Shown here piece by piece: positions 29,407 through 37,430 of a stretch of 51,319 bases of DNA. The position numbers were made by a program, and so were the translations under genes. This stretch comes from Gammaproteobacteria bacterium (GTDB lineage Bacteria; Pseudomonadota; Gammaproteobacteria; Pseudomonadales; Azotimanducaceae), in NCBI GenBank assembly GCA_026706385.1, contig JAPOYV010000042.1, forward strand, positions 1 to 51,319, in the 5' to 3' direction. Positions within the stretch are counted from its first letter, which is position 1, and the number at the start of each line of letters is the position of its first letter. The notes under the pieces were generated by a model, which worked only from the letters and a program-made list of their open reading frames with translations, did no database searches and was not told the origin of the DNA.

Positions 29407-30789
29407 TTGTTCCCGACCGACGTCGAATCGGTGTCCGACGCCAATCTCAACGTGTACCGAATCCGCGGACATCGTCCGCTGGTTGGGCGCATTCGCGCCC
29501 AGGCGGCCAAGAACGCGGTCGCCAAGCAACTCGTCGCATCCCTTCTCACGAGAGAACCCTGCCGGCTGTACGACGTGCCGGACATCACCGAAATCGATGT
29601 CGTCCTCGACATGCTGGCGGAAATCGGCGCGGCCTGTGACCGGCTCGAGGACGGCTCCGTCGACATAGCGACGCCACGGATCGCATCGACCACCGTCGGC
29701 GAGCGCTATTCCGGGTTCAACCGGATTCCCATCCTGCTGGTCGCTCCCCTGCTCCACAGGGCCGGCACAGCCCGCGTACCCGTCGTGGGCGGCTGCAACA
29801 TCGGCGAACGTCCCATCGACTTCCACATCGACCTGCTGCGGAAGATGGGTGCGGAGATCGACGAGGACGACGAAGGCTACACCGCCCGAGCCGACCGGCT
29901 TCGGGGCACCGTGATCGCGCTCCCCTACCCCAGTGTCGGCGCCACCGAGAACGCGATCTTCGCCGCGTGTCTCGCGCGAGGGACCACCGTGATCAACAAC
30001 GCCGCTGTGGAGCCGGAGATCGTCGACACGGTGCTGTTCCTGCAGAAGATGGGCGCGCTGATCCAGATCGATACCGACCGGAAAATCGTGATCGAGGGCG
30101 TGGACCGGCTCTCGGGCGCGCGCCACGACCCGGTCCGGGACCGTATCGAAGTGGCATCCTTCGCCATGGCGGCTGTCGCGACCGGAGGCCGGCTTCGCAT
30201 CGAAGGGGCGGATCAGACAGCCATGATCACGTTCCTCAATACCCTGCGCAAGATCGGCGGCGGATTCGAAGTCGACCCAGGCGCCATCACCTTCTTCCGG
30301 GACCGCGACCCGCTTGACCCCATCCACATCGAAACCGATGTGCACCCGGGTTTCATGACCGACTGGCAGCAACCGATGGTGACGCTCCTGACCCAGGCCC
30401 ACGGCGTATCCGTCGTGCACGAGACCGTCTACGAACAGCGATTCGGCTACACCAGCACGCTGAACGACATGGGGGCCAACATCACCCTGACCAACGATTG
30501 CCTTGGCGGTAAGGATTGCCGTTTCACCGACCGCAACTTCCCCCACAGCGCCATTGTCCAGGGAGCCACGCCGCTCACCGGACGGGAAATCGAAATTCCC
30601 GATCTGCGCGCCGGATTCGCCTACCTGCTGGCGGCGCTGATCGCCGATGGCGAGAGCACGATCTTCGGCACACGATTCATCGAACGTGGCTACGTGAACG
30701 TACCGGAACGCCTCGCGAGCGTCGGCGCGGACATCGATGTGCCGGCGCAACTTCTTGCGAGGGATCGCCCCGTCGCGGTCCCCGGCTGA
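29407..30789 (+). CDS. UDP-N-acetylglucosamine 1-carboxyvinyltransferase-like protein (MurA paralog)
   Basis: The 460-residue protein has the EPSP-synthase/MurA fold signatures: AAKNAVAK near the start (K35, N36), the catalytic cysteine C130 in VVGGCNIGERPIDFH, and late TLNDMGANI and IPDLRAGFAYLLAALIADG. MurA adds enolpyruvate from PEP to UDP-GlcNAc as the first step of peptidoglycan synthesis. This copy is about 40 residues longer than normal MurA and quite divergent at the N-terminus (LVASLLTREPCR), so it may be a second, specialised enolpyruvyl transferase. The TTG start at 29407 follows the pyrimidine tract and has no Shine-Dalgarno; a GTG at 29431 is possible. A broken piece of a more canonical MurA follows. 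Confidence 0.78.
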   Translation: MFPTDVESVSDANLNVYRIRGHRPLVGRIRAQAAKNAVAKQLVASLLTREPCRLYDVPDITEIDVVLDMLAEIGAACDRLEDGSVDIATPRIASTTVGERYSGFNRIPILLVAPLLHRAGTARVPVVGGCNIGERPIDFHIDLLRKMGAEIDEDDEGYTARADRLRGTVIALPYPSVGATENAIFAACLARGTTVINNAAVEPEIVDTVLFLQKMGALIQIDTDRKIVIEGVDRLSGARHDPVRDRIEVASFAMAAVATGGRLRIEGADQTAMITFLNTLRKIGGGFEVDPGAITFFRDRDPLDPIHIETDVHPGFMTDWQQPMVTLLTQAHGVSVVHETVYEQRFGYTSTLNDMGANITLTNDCLGGKDCRFTDRNFPHSAIVQGATPLTGREIEIPDLRAGFAYLLAALIADGESTIFGTRFIERGYVNVPERLASVGADIDVPAQLLARDRPVAVPG

Positions 30790-30979
30790 AGGCGTAGGCA
30801 GCAATCACGATTCGGCCAAAGGGATCATCCGCGGGGAGTCGAAGCAGGATTGGGTGCAAGGCTCGAATTCGAGAATGCCGCTCGCCGAGTTGATGCCGGC
30901 GAACCGGTCAACGCCGTAGACGCGCTCCGTCAGGGCGAAAGCGAAGGGAGAATGCGAGTGGCCGCAACGTCGGGTCCCG

Positions 30980-31232
30980 TGCAGCGCGTCGACGCCTTTG
31001 ATGGTCAGGTCGTGGGTGCCGATCCCTTCGATTCGCGATGGGGCCGACCCGCCTGCGCGGCGCCCGTCTGGCGTCGCCCGACATCCGCGCCGGCATGGCG
31101 TTGGTCATCGCGGCGCTGTGTGCGTCCGGAGAAAGCACGATCCACAATATCGGCCAAATCGACCGCGGCTACGAACGGCTCGATGCCCGTTTGGCGACCC
31201 TGGGCGCGGCGATCAAGCGCGTAGAAGACTGA
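30980..31232 (+). pseudogene. MurA C-terminal remnant, frameshifted
   Basis: One frame gives [19 protein letters not shown]; the next continues [40 protein letters not shown] and [17 protein letters not shown] to a stop at 31232. The pieces join if one C is restored near 31044 (GGGCCCGACC for GGGCCGACC). The second part is the standard C-terminus of MurA and is more canonical than the same region of the intact gene upstream, so it derives from a different paralog and is not a tail of that gene. The 190 bp between the intact gene and this piece hold no gene I recognise; the minus strand there (30805 to about 31000) stays open and protein-like but I cannot name it. Confidence 0.65.
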
Positions 31233-31249
31233 CCTTTGGAGGGATAACG

Positions 31250-31882
31250 ATGGAAGAACTGTTCGCTGGCGTGTACCGCATCGAGCCAACCAAGGTCACA
31301 CCGTCGAAGTACATCAGCCTCTTTGCCGAGCGGGCCGAGGGCAACCTGTTGTTCTCCTGCTTCGGCGGGCACAGCAGCATCGAAGGCAGCTTCGATGCCA
31401 TCGACGCCTGCGGTGGCGTCGCCATGCACCTCCTCGGGGACATGCACTTCGCGGCGCGCTACAGCGACGACGTGTTCGACCGTTTCGGCGTGCCGACCCA
31501 GTGCAGCGAGGTCGAAGGCCCGGACGTCAAGCGCAAGGTGAAGAACGTGGCGACGTTCCCCTTCGAGCGCCATGAACTGGCGACCGGGGTCGAGGTCATC
31601 CCGACGCCAGGCCACCGACCGGGGGCGGTCAGCTACCTGGTGCCCATGGGCGAGCGTCGCTGCCTCTTCGCCGGCGACTCGATTTACCACGACGGGACTA
31701 ACTGGCGGGCACTGGCGTCGAAGCGGAATCGGCCGATCATGCTCGCGACCCTGGACCTGCTCTCCGGCGTCGATTTCGACGTGCTGCTCGCGAACACCAG
31801 CGTCACGAACCCGGTGTGCCACGTCGAATTCGACGGCGACGACAAGGACGCCTTCCTGGACAGGCTTCGCGCGGCGCTCTAG
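31250..31882 (+). CDS. Metallo-beta-lactamase fold protein with degenerate metal site
   Basis: TTGGAGGGATAACG precedes the ATG, a strong ribosome site. The 210-residue protein keeps the MBL layout: ISLFAERAEGNLLFSCFGG at the front, VIPTPGHRPGAVSYLVP in the middle and CLFAGDSIYHDGTNW after it. However, the H-x-H-x-D-H motif is replaced by HLLGDMHFAARYSDD, so two of the usual zinc ligands are missing. It may bind one metal or serve a non-hydrolytic role. The gene stands alone on the plus strand, right after the MurA remnant, and its end faces the AAC(3)-like gene. Confidence 0.72.
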   Translation: MEELFAGVYRIEPTKVTPSKYISLFAERAEGNLLFSCFGGHSSIEGSFDAIDACGGVAMHLLGDMHFAARYSDDVFDRFGVPTQCSEVEGPDVKRKVKNVATFPFERHELATGVEVIPTPGHRPGAVSYLVPMGERRCLFAGDSIYHDGTNWRALASKRNRPIMLATLDLLSGVDFDVLLANTSVTNPVCHVEFDGDDKDAFLDRLRAAL

Positions 31883-31925
31883 CACCTTGTCACAGGCCCG
31901 GTTGGCGACGTGGACGCCCGCACAG

Positions 31926-32750
31926 TCAGCGACGATGGGTCGCGAGCCACGATTGCGCGAAGTCGACGATCTCGCGAACCCGCATCAGGCGTCCTTCGCC
32001 CCAACCCAAAGGACCGCGCCGCTCGCGCCCCGTAAGCGCGAAGTCCTCGCCGAGGTCGCCGAAATCGTCATCGACGGGCCGCAGCTCCTCGAACGTGACC
32101 CAGCGCCGCTTGCCGTCGACGACCATGGGCGCGCCCTCCTCGACTCTTTGCTTGGTCGGAAACTCGGCGCGCGTCTCGCCGAGGTGGATGCACGTGTTGT
32201 TGGCATGGGTGACGCCGGCGAGCAGCACGTGCGCGTCGAGATCGTATAGGCGGGCCAAGGGCGAACGTTCGCCTAACATGCTGCCCAGCGGATGCTCGCC
32301 GACGATCCGCTCCGCGTTCGGGCCGAGTGCCGCGAACGAGACGTGCGGGTGGCCGCTGCGGCGGGCGCGCGGGTGTTTGCGGAACGTCTCGGCGACGACC
32401 CCCATCTGCCGGGTCGGCGTCAGCGCCGGGTCGTAGGCCGGCATCTCCTTGCGGATGGTCTTCCACCACCCCTTGGGCACCGGCGGCGCCACCCAGCTCG
32501 ACGGATCGGTGAGATGGCCGGTGTGGGCCGGCATCACCAACGTCCCCTCGTCGGTGAGCACCCAGAGCAGCGCTTCGATCACGCCCTGGGCTCCGCCCGG
32601 CACCCAGCCGAGGCGGCTGAGCGACGTGTGCACGATCACCGTCATGCCGGGCCGCAACCCCAGCTTGCGCAGATCGCGCGACAGCACGGAAGGCGTCACC
32701 GGCTTTCGGCCGGCGACGTTCGCCCCGTCGAGGACGTCGCCCTCCGACAC
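31926..32750 (-). CDS. AAC(3)-like antibiotic N-acetyltransferase family protein
   Basis: The 274-residue protein has the AAC(3) order of motifs: VIVHTSLSRLGWVPGGAQGV, LTDEGTLVMPAHTGHLTDP, a PTRQMGVVAETFRKHP segment, SGHPHVSFAALGPNA and LLAGVTHANNTCIHLGE with the conserved histidine. The family acetylates the 3-amino group of aminoglycosides using acetyl-CoA, but many chromosomal members act on other amines, so resistance should not be assumed. The GTG start lies 6 nt after the VOC gene's stop, so the two form an operon. Confidence 0.82.
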   Translation of the reverse strand: MSEGDVLDGANVAGRKPVTPSVLSRDLRKLGLRPGMTVIVHTSLSRLGWVPGGAQGVIEALLWVLTDEGTLVMPAHTGHLTDPSSWVAPPVPKGWWKTIRKEMPAYDPALTPTRQMGVVAETFRKHPRARRSGHPHVSFAALGPNAERIVGEHPLGSMLGERSPLARLYDLDAHVLLAGVTHANNTCIHLGETRAEFPTKQRVEEGAPMVVDGKRRWVTFEELRPVDDDFGDLGEDFALTGRERRGPLGWGEGRLMRVREIVDFAQSWLATHRR

Positions 32751-32756
32751 GGGGAC

Positions 32757-33533
32757 TCAAGCGTCCAATAGGCGGAATCGTACCCCGCAGATGTCGACCT
32801 GCTCGTCCGAGACGTAGGCATTGCGCTCCTTGGCCTTGGCCAAGATCCGATCCCGGTCCGCCACCTTGAGGTCCAGCCCGCCGAGGCCGTAGCCCCGGCC
32901 ATCCGTCGCTTCGACGAAGCGGATGTCGACGTTGTTGAGCGCCATGTTGAGTACGGCGCCGTCGCGCCGCACCGGGAGGCCGGCCACCTTGCCCCAGAGC
33001 TCCGCGAGGCCCACCGGGTCGGGTCCCTGGAGTTCAACCGCCGCGTAGTCCACCGTAACGGACTGGTCCACCTTGTCCTCCCACTGCAGGCCCCCGGCCG
33101 GTTCCCAGTTGCCGTTGAAGTCGTTCACCTCGTCCCAGTCGATCTCGAAGAACGCGGCGCGCATGTCGCCGGGATGGATCTGGCAGATGTTCCAGTTGCC
33201 GCGGTCCACCTCCCAGGCGATGCGCACGCCGTTGTCCAAGGCGCGCTGGCGAACGGCACGCTGGTTGTCCTTCGAGTCGGCCTGGCAGATCACCATGTAC
33301 CCGCCGTCGCCATTGCGCCGGTCGAGATACCGCCCCGCAGCGGTGTTCTCCGCCACGGGGACGACGACTTCCAGCATGTTGCGCCCTATGGGTAGCAGCG
33401 TGTTGACGAGGCCAAAACGGCCAACGCCCGGGTCGACGAAACAGCGGTTGATGCCGAGGATCTGCTCCAGGTCGTCGATGGTGCCGTCGAGTTCGCGGGC
33501 GACCAGGCAGATCTGGCGGAGTTGGATGGTCAT
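32757..33533 (-). CDS. VOC superfamily (glyoxalase-like) protein
   Basis: The 258-residue protein has two beta-alpha-beta-beta-beta halves. The N-terminal half starts IQLRQICLVARELDGTIDDL and has PIGRNMLEVVVPV and a GGYMVICQAD strand; the C-terminal half starts TVDYAAVELQGPDPVGLAEL and ends RFLRLLDA-like. A conserved glutamate in NMLEVVVP and histidine in CQIHPGDM could be metal ligands. Known relatives include dioxygenases and isomerases, but no specific activity can be assigned. It leads a two-gene operon with the AAC(3)-like gene and diverges from a barrel-type protein. Confidence 0.72.
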   Translation of the reverse strand: MTIQLRQICLVARELDGTIDDLEQILGINRCFVDPGVGRFGLVNTLLPIGRNMLEVVVPVAENTAAGRYLDRRNGDGGYMVICQADSKDNQRAVRQRALDNGVRIAWEVDRGNWNICQIHPGDMRAAFFEIDWDEVNDFNGNWEPAGGLQWEDKVDQSVTVDYAAVELQGPDPVGLAELWGKVAGLPVRRDGAVLNMALNNVDIRFVEATDGRGYGLGGLDLKVADRDRILAKAKERNAYVSDEQVDICGVRFRLLDA

Positions 33534-33582
33534 AAGCGTTCAGTGCCTTCCCAAGCTGGATTCGGTGGCTATGATCGATTGA

Positions 33583-34368
33583 ATGGGACGACAAAGCCAG
33601 ATGCTGCTCCTGACGACGCTCGCCTGCGCTTGGGCGGGGGCCGAGGACCCTCTCGACCGACATTTCGCATTCGAGGCGGGGATGGGCCTGCTCTCACACG
33701 ACGGCTTCCTGCAGACCCCCGCCGGGGGCGAGCCAGGCACGGCCACCGCGGGGAGGCCAACCGTGGACGAACTGGCCGTGGGCGACGGCGCCTACCGCTG
33801 GGTTGCGGGCACCGTGGGCTTCGGACGGTATTGGCTGGACATCCGCTACACGACGATCAGCGACTCCGGCCGTGCGACACTGGCCAATGCGCTCGTCAGC
33901 CAAGGCAACGCCTTCGACGCGGGTAGCGCCGTGCGCTCCGCGCTGGGCCTGGACGGGCTGTCCCTGGCGTTCACCCGATCCTTCGCATTCGGCGAGGACA
34001 CGAGGTTGAGGGTCGGACCGTGGGTCGGCTGGACGGCCTTCGACTTGGACGTGGACGGGGCGCGCGCGGACGTCGACCGCAGCTACCGGGTCTACGCCCT
34101 CGGCGCCAAGGCGGCGCTCGACAAAGCCCTCGGAAAACGTTGGCGCATGGGTGCCGAAGCCATCGTCGCGCCCGCCTTTGACGGTGCCGCCGCGCGCTAC
34201 ACCATCGAACCGTCGCTCAGCTACGGGTTGAGCGATCGTGTCGAGATCCGCTTAGCGACCCGCCTCGCGGCGTTCCGCTACGACGACGCCCATAAGCAGG
34301 TCTGGCCGAACCGGTTGCGCATCGACCGACGAGTGGTGCCGGCGATCTCGGTCCGTTGGGTTCCTTAG
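33583..34368 (+). CDS. Probable outer-membrane beta-barrel protein
   Basis: The 261-residue product starts with a short hydrophobic signal (MLLLTTLACAWAGA) and then alternates polar and hydrophobic residues in strands, for example RYWLDIRYTTISDSG, LSLAFTRSFAFGED, TRLRVGPWVGWTAFDLDV and VEIRLATRLAAFRYDD. It ends in a strand closing with an aromatic residue near the C-terminus (ISVRWVP). This fits an 8- to 10-strand outer-membrane barrel of the OmpA/OmpW-like size class. I do not recognise a family. The start could also be the ATG at 33601. Confidence 0.6.
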   Translation: MGRQSQMLLLTTLACAWAGAEDPLDRHFAFEAGMGLLSHDGFLQTPAGGEPGTATAGRPTVDELAVGDGAYRWVAGTVGFGRYWLDIRYTTISDSGRATLANALVSQGNAFDAGSAVRSALGLDGLSLAFTRSFAFGEDTRLRVGPWVGWTAFDLDVDGARADVDRSYRVYALGAKAALDKALGKRWRMGAEAIVAPAFDGAAARYTIEPSLSYGLSDRVEIRLATRLAAFRYDDAHKQVWPNRLRIDRRVVPAISVRWVP

Positions 34369-34372
34369 GCGC

Positions 34373-34939
34373 TCAACGCAGTTCGCGGATATCCAGCATC
34401 GCGTATACGCGTGTGTCCGATAGGCGGCCCTGGTTGTCCCGGCGGTCGCACCGGTGCACGGCTTCCAGCTCGAAGCCGGTGCGTTCCGCGACGGCCCAAC
34501 TGCGGCGGTTGCGGTCGTCCATGGTGACTTCCACGCGCTTCGCGCCGAGTTGCTCGAACGCGAACCGCGTCAGGCCTCGCACGGCCTCCGAGCAATACCC
34601 GTGGCCGACATAGTGCGTATGCACCCAGTAGCCGATCTCGAACCTCGGTACGTCCCACTTGGCGTCGAGCAGACCCATGCAGCCGATGATCCGGCCGTCG
34701 TCCCGATGGACCAGCACGGTGGAGTACTCTCGCTCCGCCGCCAAGGCCTCGAGCGAGGCGTCGCAGAACGCCTGCGCATTGTCGGTGCCGTAGGGCCCGC
34801 GTGCCCAGGGCATCCACTCGTTGAGTTCCGCGTAGGACGCGTTGACGGCCGCCACGATGTCCGGGACATCCGCCGTCGTGGGCGGGCGCAGGATCAGCCT
34901 GGCGGTCTCGATCTTCTCCGGAAACCGGGCGCTCGTCAC
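34373..34939 (-). CDS. RimJ/RimL-type GNAT N-acetyltransferase
   Basis: From a GTG at 34939 the protein has 188 residues with the full RimJ/RimL order: TARLILRPPTTADVPDI, IIGCMGLLDAKWDVPRFEIG, YWVHTHYVGHGYCSEAVRGL with the acetyl-CoA loop, RVEVTMDDRNRRSWAVAERT and GFELEA. Members acetylate ribosomal-protein N-termini or small amines. The start codon follows a pair of 13-bp repeats and lies 23 nt after the stop of the upstream unknown gene, so it is the last gene of a four-gene minus-strand operon. Confidence 0.85.
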   Translation of the reverse strand: MTSARFPEKIETARLILRPPTTADVPDIVAAVNASYAELNEWMPWARGPYGTDNAQAFCDASLEALAAEREYSTVLVHRDDGRIIGCMGLLDAKWDVPRFEIGYWVHTHYVGHGYCSEAVRGLTRFAFEQLGAKRVEVTMDDRNRRSWAVAERTGFELEAVHRCDRRDNQGRLSDTRVYAMLDIRELR

Positions 34940-34943
34940 CCCA

Positions 34944-34974
34944 CCTACCGGCGGGCACCCGCCTACCGGCGGGC
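34944..34974. repeat. Short tandem repeat (2 x 13 bp)
   Basis: CCTACCGGCGGGC occurs at 34944-34956 and 34962-34974, 18 bp apart, spanning the junction between the GNAT gene and the upstream gene. The second copy supplies the TAG stop of the upstream gene. It may be a local duplication that created the present stop. Confidence 0.5.
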
Positions 34975-36075
34975 GTTGCCGTAGATGTCGACTTCGTCGT
35001 AGTTGAGCCAGGAAGGATCGTAGTCGGGACGGCGGTCGAAGTGCTGCGGGGTTGCCCATTCGTCTCTGATGCTCTCGTCGAAGTCCGCCGGCAACTCGCC
35101 GGACGTGCGCTTGGACAGTTCGTCGTGCAGGGGTAGGAAGACACGGCCCAAGTCATCCGGCATGGGCCCTCGGCCGGAAGGCGACGTCTGCTGCACGGGG
35201 AACGCCCCCGACGCGGAGTCGCGCCGGAAGGCGGCCTTGCTGTAGGTCGCCTGTTCGGCCTTGTCGGCGTCCGTCACGGCGGCGTTCACTGTCCGGCCCA
35301 CGGGCACGACGGGCGTGTAGACGCCTTTGGTGAGATGGTCGGCCGGTTCGTGCTCGGTCGGCAGCGGGCCCGCGCCAACCGTGATCTGGCCGTGGTTGAC
35401 GTGCACCCAGAAGCCTCCGTGGCTGCCGTCGGGAAACGCGTATTCCGGCGTGTCGGTGAACTCCTCGGAGAACGTGTACACCACCTCCTTGATGCCGTCC
35501 GCGTACTTTGCCGAGGTGGCGCGCGCGGTCAGGATCTCCCGGGCCGAACTGACCCACTCCGGCGTCATGAACACGAAACGCGGCATCGTTCGGGGGGCCA
35601 TGGCGTCGTGCAAGTCGCGCAACACGACGCCGAGCACCGGGTGACTCGGCAACTCGCCGTGCATCTCGATCCGGGTCAGCTTCATCAGCCTCTGACGAGC
35701 GGCCGCGACGACCACGGGGTTGCGACCCTGGTACTCGAGACGGGCGAGATTGCTCATGATCGAGTGGTCGGCCTCGACCTTGAGATCGCAGGCGTTCGCG
35801 GCGAGTTCCCCGGTGGCGACCGTGACCTCGGCGCCTTCGAACCGCGCATGCCAGGCGAGGGGTCCGCCAACGGCGAGATAGGCGGGCGGATTGTGCGCCA
35901 CCTCGCAGAAGGTGAAAGCGTCCAGGTCCGCCAAGCCGCTTCCGTGCTTCTCGACGGCGACCGCCAGCGCATCGCCCGCATGGCGCACCCACTCCGCTGA
36001 CGCGAAGGTGAGATCTCCAACGCCGTCGGCCATTGCGGCCAGTAAGAGAGAATGATGGCCTACGCCAATCGACAT
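34963..36075 (-). CDS. Unknown protein (370 residues), possible SCP2-like N-terminal half
   Basis: The ATG at 36075 has AAGGG just upstream. I do not recognise the family with confidence. The N-terminal 130 residues (LTFASAEWVRHAGDALAVAV, HARFEGAEVTVATGEL, EADHSIMSNLARLEYQGRNP) read like a lipid- or sterol-carrier-type domain: a strand-helix start, a central sheet and a tail that would cover a pocket. The C-terminal half (SHPVLGVVLRDLHDAMAPRT, FWVHVNHGQITVGAGPLPTE, then a polar tail rich in D, E and S) gives no clue. No signal peptide or membrane segment is seen. It sits in an operon between a GST-like protein and a GNAT protein. Confidence 0.6.
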   Translation of the reverse strand: MSIGVGHHSLLLAAMADGVGDLTFASAEWVRHAGDALAVAVEKHGSGLADLDAFTFCEVAHNPPAYLAVGGPLAWHARFEGAEVTVATGELAANACDLKVEADHSIMSNLARLEYQGRNPVVVAAARQRLMKLTRIEMHGELPSHPVLGVVLRDLHDAMAPRTMPRFVFMTPEWVSSAREILTARATSAKYADGIKEVVYTFSEEFTDTPEYAFPDGSHGGFWVHVNHGQITVGAGPLPTEHEPADHLTKGVYTPVVPVGRTVNAAVTDADKAEQATYSKAAFRRDSASGAFPVQQTSPSGRGPMPDDLGRVFLPLHDELSKRTSGELPADFDESIRDEWATPQHFDRRPDYDPSWLNYDEVDIYGNARR

Positions 36076-36104
36076 GCCCTTCCACTCCGTTGTGATTCGC
36101 GCTC

Positions 36105-37085
36105 TCAGGCGGCCAGATGCTCCCGGCAACCGGTCGCGGTGAGCAAGGCGTCAAGCTCCGCGTCGTCCGCGACTTCCGCGTACTTCGCGCGCAAAACGCC
36201 CAAGGATCGGGCGTGGTACTTCTGCGGCTTCTGCATCCAGCGCCTACCTTTGAGCGTAACGTCGAACTCGTCCTCGCCAGCCGCGATCGCCCGGGCATTG
36301 GCGGCGCTCCAGGGCAGGAACATCGCCCCGACCTGCTCGGCAAGCAGCGGGGTCAATGTCGGTGCCAGAGCGGCCCAGTCCTCGAAATCGCCGTCGTTCG
36401 TCGGCTCGAGCATCCGCTGCGTCCACGCAACGACGTGCGGGTGGCCCTGAAGAACCGCGCCCGCCGTGGGGTCGCGGCCAGCCTCGTAGATCTGGCCCCA
36501 GAGCCCGAAGTCCGCGAACGCCGGGCGGGCACCGAAGAGGTATGGGCGGTTCGCCAGATGCGCCTCCAAGATCTCCACCACATCGGCATAGCTCTGCTCG
36601 ATCTGCGGGGCCGTTAAGTCGTTGGAGCCGACGAACCACACCCGCGGAACCATGCGCTCGCGGATTTCCAAGGCCCTGGCTTCGCGTTGCTCGGCCGGTG
36701 CCCGGGCCGCGAACCGGCGGGAAACCGCCAGTTGATCGACTTCGCGCCACCAACGCATATGGAACATCCACTTGTTGCCCCACTCATCGCCGAACTCTTC
36801 GAGGAGGGCCGACACGAAGCGCGCCACCCGGCCCCGCGGATGGATGCCGGGTTCGGGGAAGGCCGCCTCCATCGCCTCGATGATCGGCGTCGAGTCCTGG
36901 ATTCCCGTGTCCTCCGGCGTCACAACCAAGGGGACCAGCGGCAGCCGGGCGTGCTTGGCGAAGAGTTCGGCCGCCTGCGAGCGGTCCTGCCATGCATGGG
37001 GAATGCCCTTGTACCGGAAGTACGAGCGCACCTTCACCGAATACGGCGACTCCTCCGAACCGATGACCACATAGTTGTCCGCCAT
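36105..37085 (-). CDS. Glutathione S-transferase family protein (extended)
   Basis: The 326-residue protein starts with a thioredoxin-fold GST N-terminal domain (VVIGSEESPYSVKVRSYFRY, then RLPLVPLVVTPEDTGIQDST with the cis-proline region and the DST glutathione contact). A helical C-terminal domain follows (AHLANRPYLFGARPAFADFGLWGQIY). An extra ~90 residues at the end (FLPWSAANARAIAAGEDEFD, KGRRWMQKPQKY) go beyond normal GSTs of about 220. The thiol-contacting residue in the first helix would be S13 or Y15, not cysteine. It is 3 nt downstream of a 100-residue beta-rich protein and 29 nt upstream of the unknown 370-residue protein. Confidence 0.8.
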   Translation of the reverse strand: MADNYVVIGSEESPYSVKVRSYFRYKGIPHAWQDRSQAAELFAKHARLPLVPLVVTPEDTGIQDSTPIIEAMEAAFPEPGIHPRGRVARFVSALLEEFGDEWGNKWMFHMRWWREVDQLAVSRRFAARAPAEQREARALEIRERMVPRVWFVGSNDLTAPQIEQSYADVVEILEAHLANRPYLFGARPAFADFGLWGQIYEAGRDPTAGAVLQGHPHVVAWTQRMLEPTNDGDFEDWAALAPTLTPLLAEQVGAMFLPWSAANARAIAAGEDEFDVTLKGRRWMQKPQKYHARSLGVLRAKYAEVADDAELDALLTATGCREHLAA

Positions 37086-37088
37086 CAG

Positions 37089-37391
37089 CTATCCGGCACG
37101 CGTGCCCTTGAAGGTCGCGGTGCCGAAAGCGCCGAGCTGGACACTGCCGCTCATCTCATCCCCGTCCACGTTGGCGGAAAACTCGAGCGTCAGCGGCATC
37201 GGTTGGGTGATGTCCAGCTTCCACGATACGGCGTTGCCGTCCACCTTGCCGTTCTGGATCTCGACCGTGCCTTGCGCGCCGGACAACGTGCCGGTCAGCG
37301 TGTCGCCGTCGGCCTTGAGTGTCGCCGTGCCCTTCTGCTGTCCCATCGGGGTATCGGTGACCGTGTCCCAGACGCCGTCCACATCGCTCAT
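37089..37391 (-). CDS. Small beta-rich conserved hypothetical protein (100 residues)
   Basis: AAGGAAA stands before the ATG. The whole protein is short strands and turns: VDGVWDTVTDTPMGQQKGTA, ATLKADGDTLTGTLSGAQGT, QNGKVDGNAVSWKLDI, PMPLTLEFSANVDGDEMSGS and GAFGTATFKGTRAG. This alternation is like a small lipocalin-like or half-barrel fold seen in many proteobacterial hypotheticals next to catabolic genes. It has no cysteine and no signal peptide, so it is cytoplasmic, and may bind a small ligand. It leads a four-gene operon with the GST-like, unknown and GNAT genes. Confidence 0.75.
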   Translation of the reverse strand: MSDVDGVWDTVTDTPMGQQKGTATLKADGDTLTGTLSGAQGTVEIQNGKVDGNAVSWKLDITQPMPLTLEFSANVDGDEMSGSVQLGAFGTATFKGTRAG

Positions 37392-37430
37392 AGGGGTTTC
37401 CTTGTGTTGGGAGGTGCGTGAAAAAAGAGT

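Noticed and set aside
31926-32750. AAC(3)-like gene as an acquired resistance gene
   Set aside because: Base composition and operon context match the chromosome and no mobile element is next to it.
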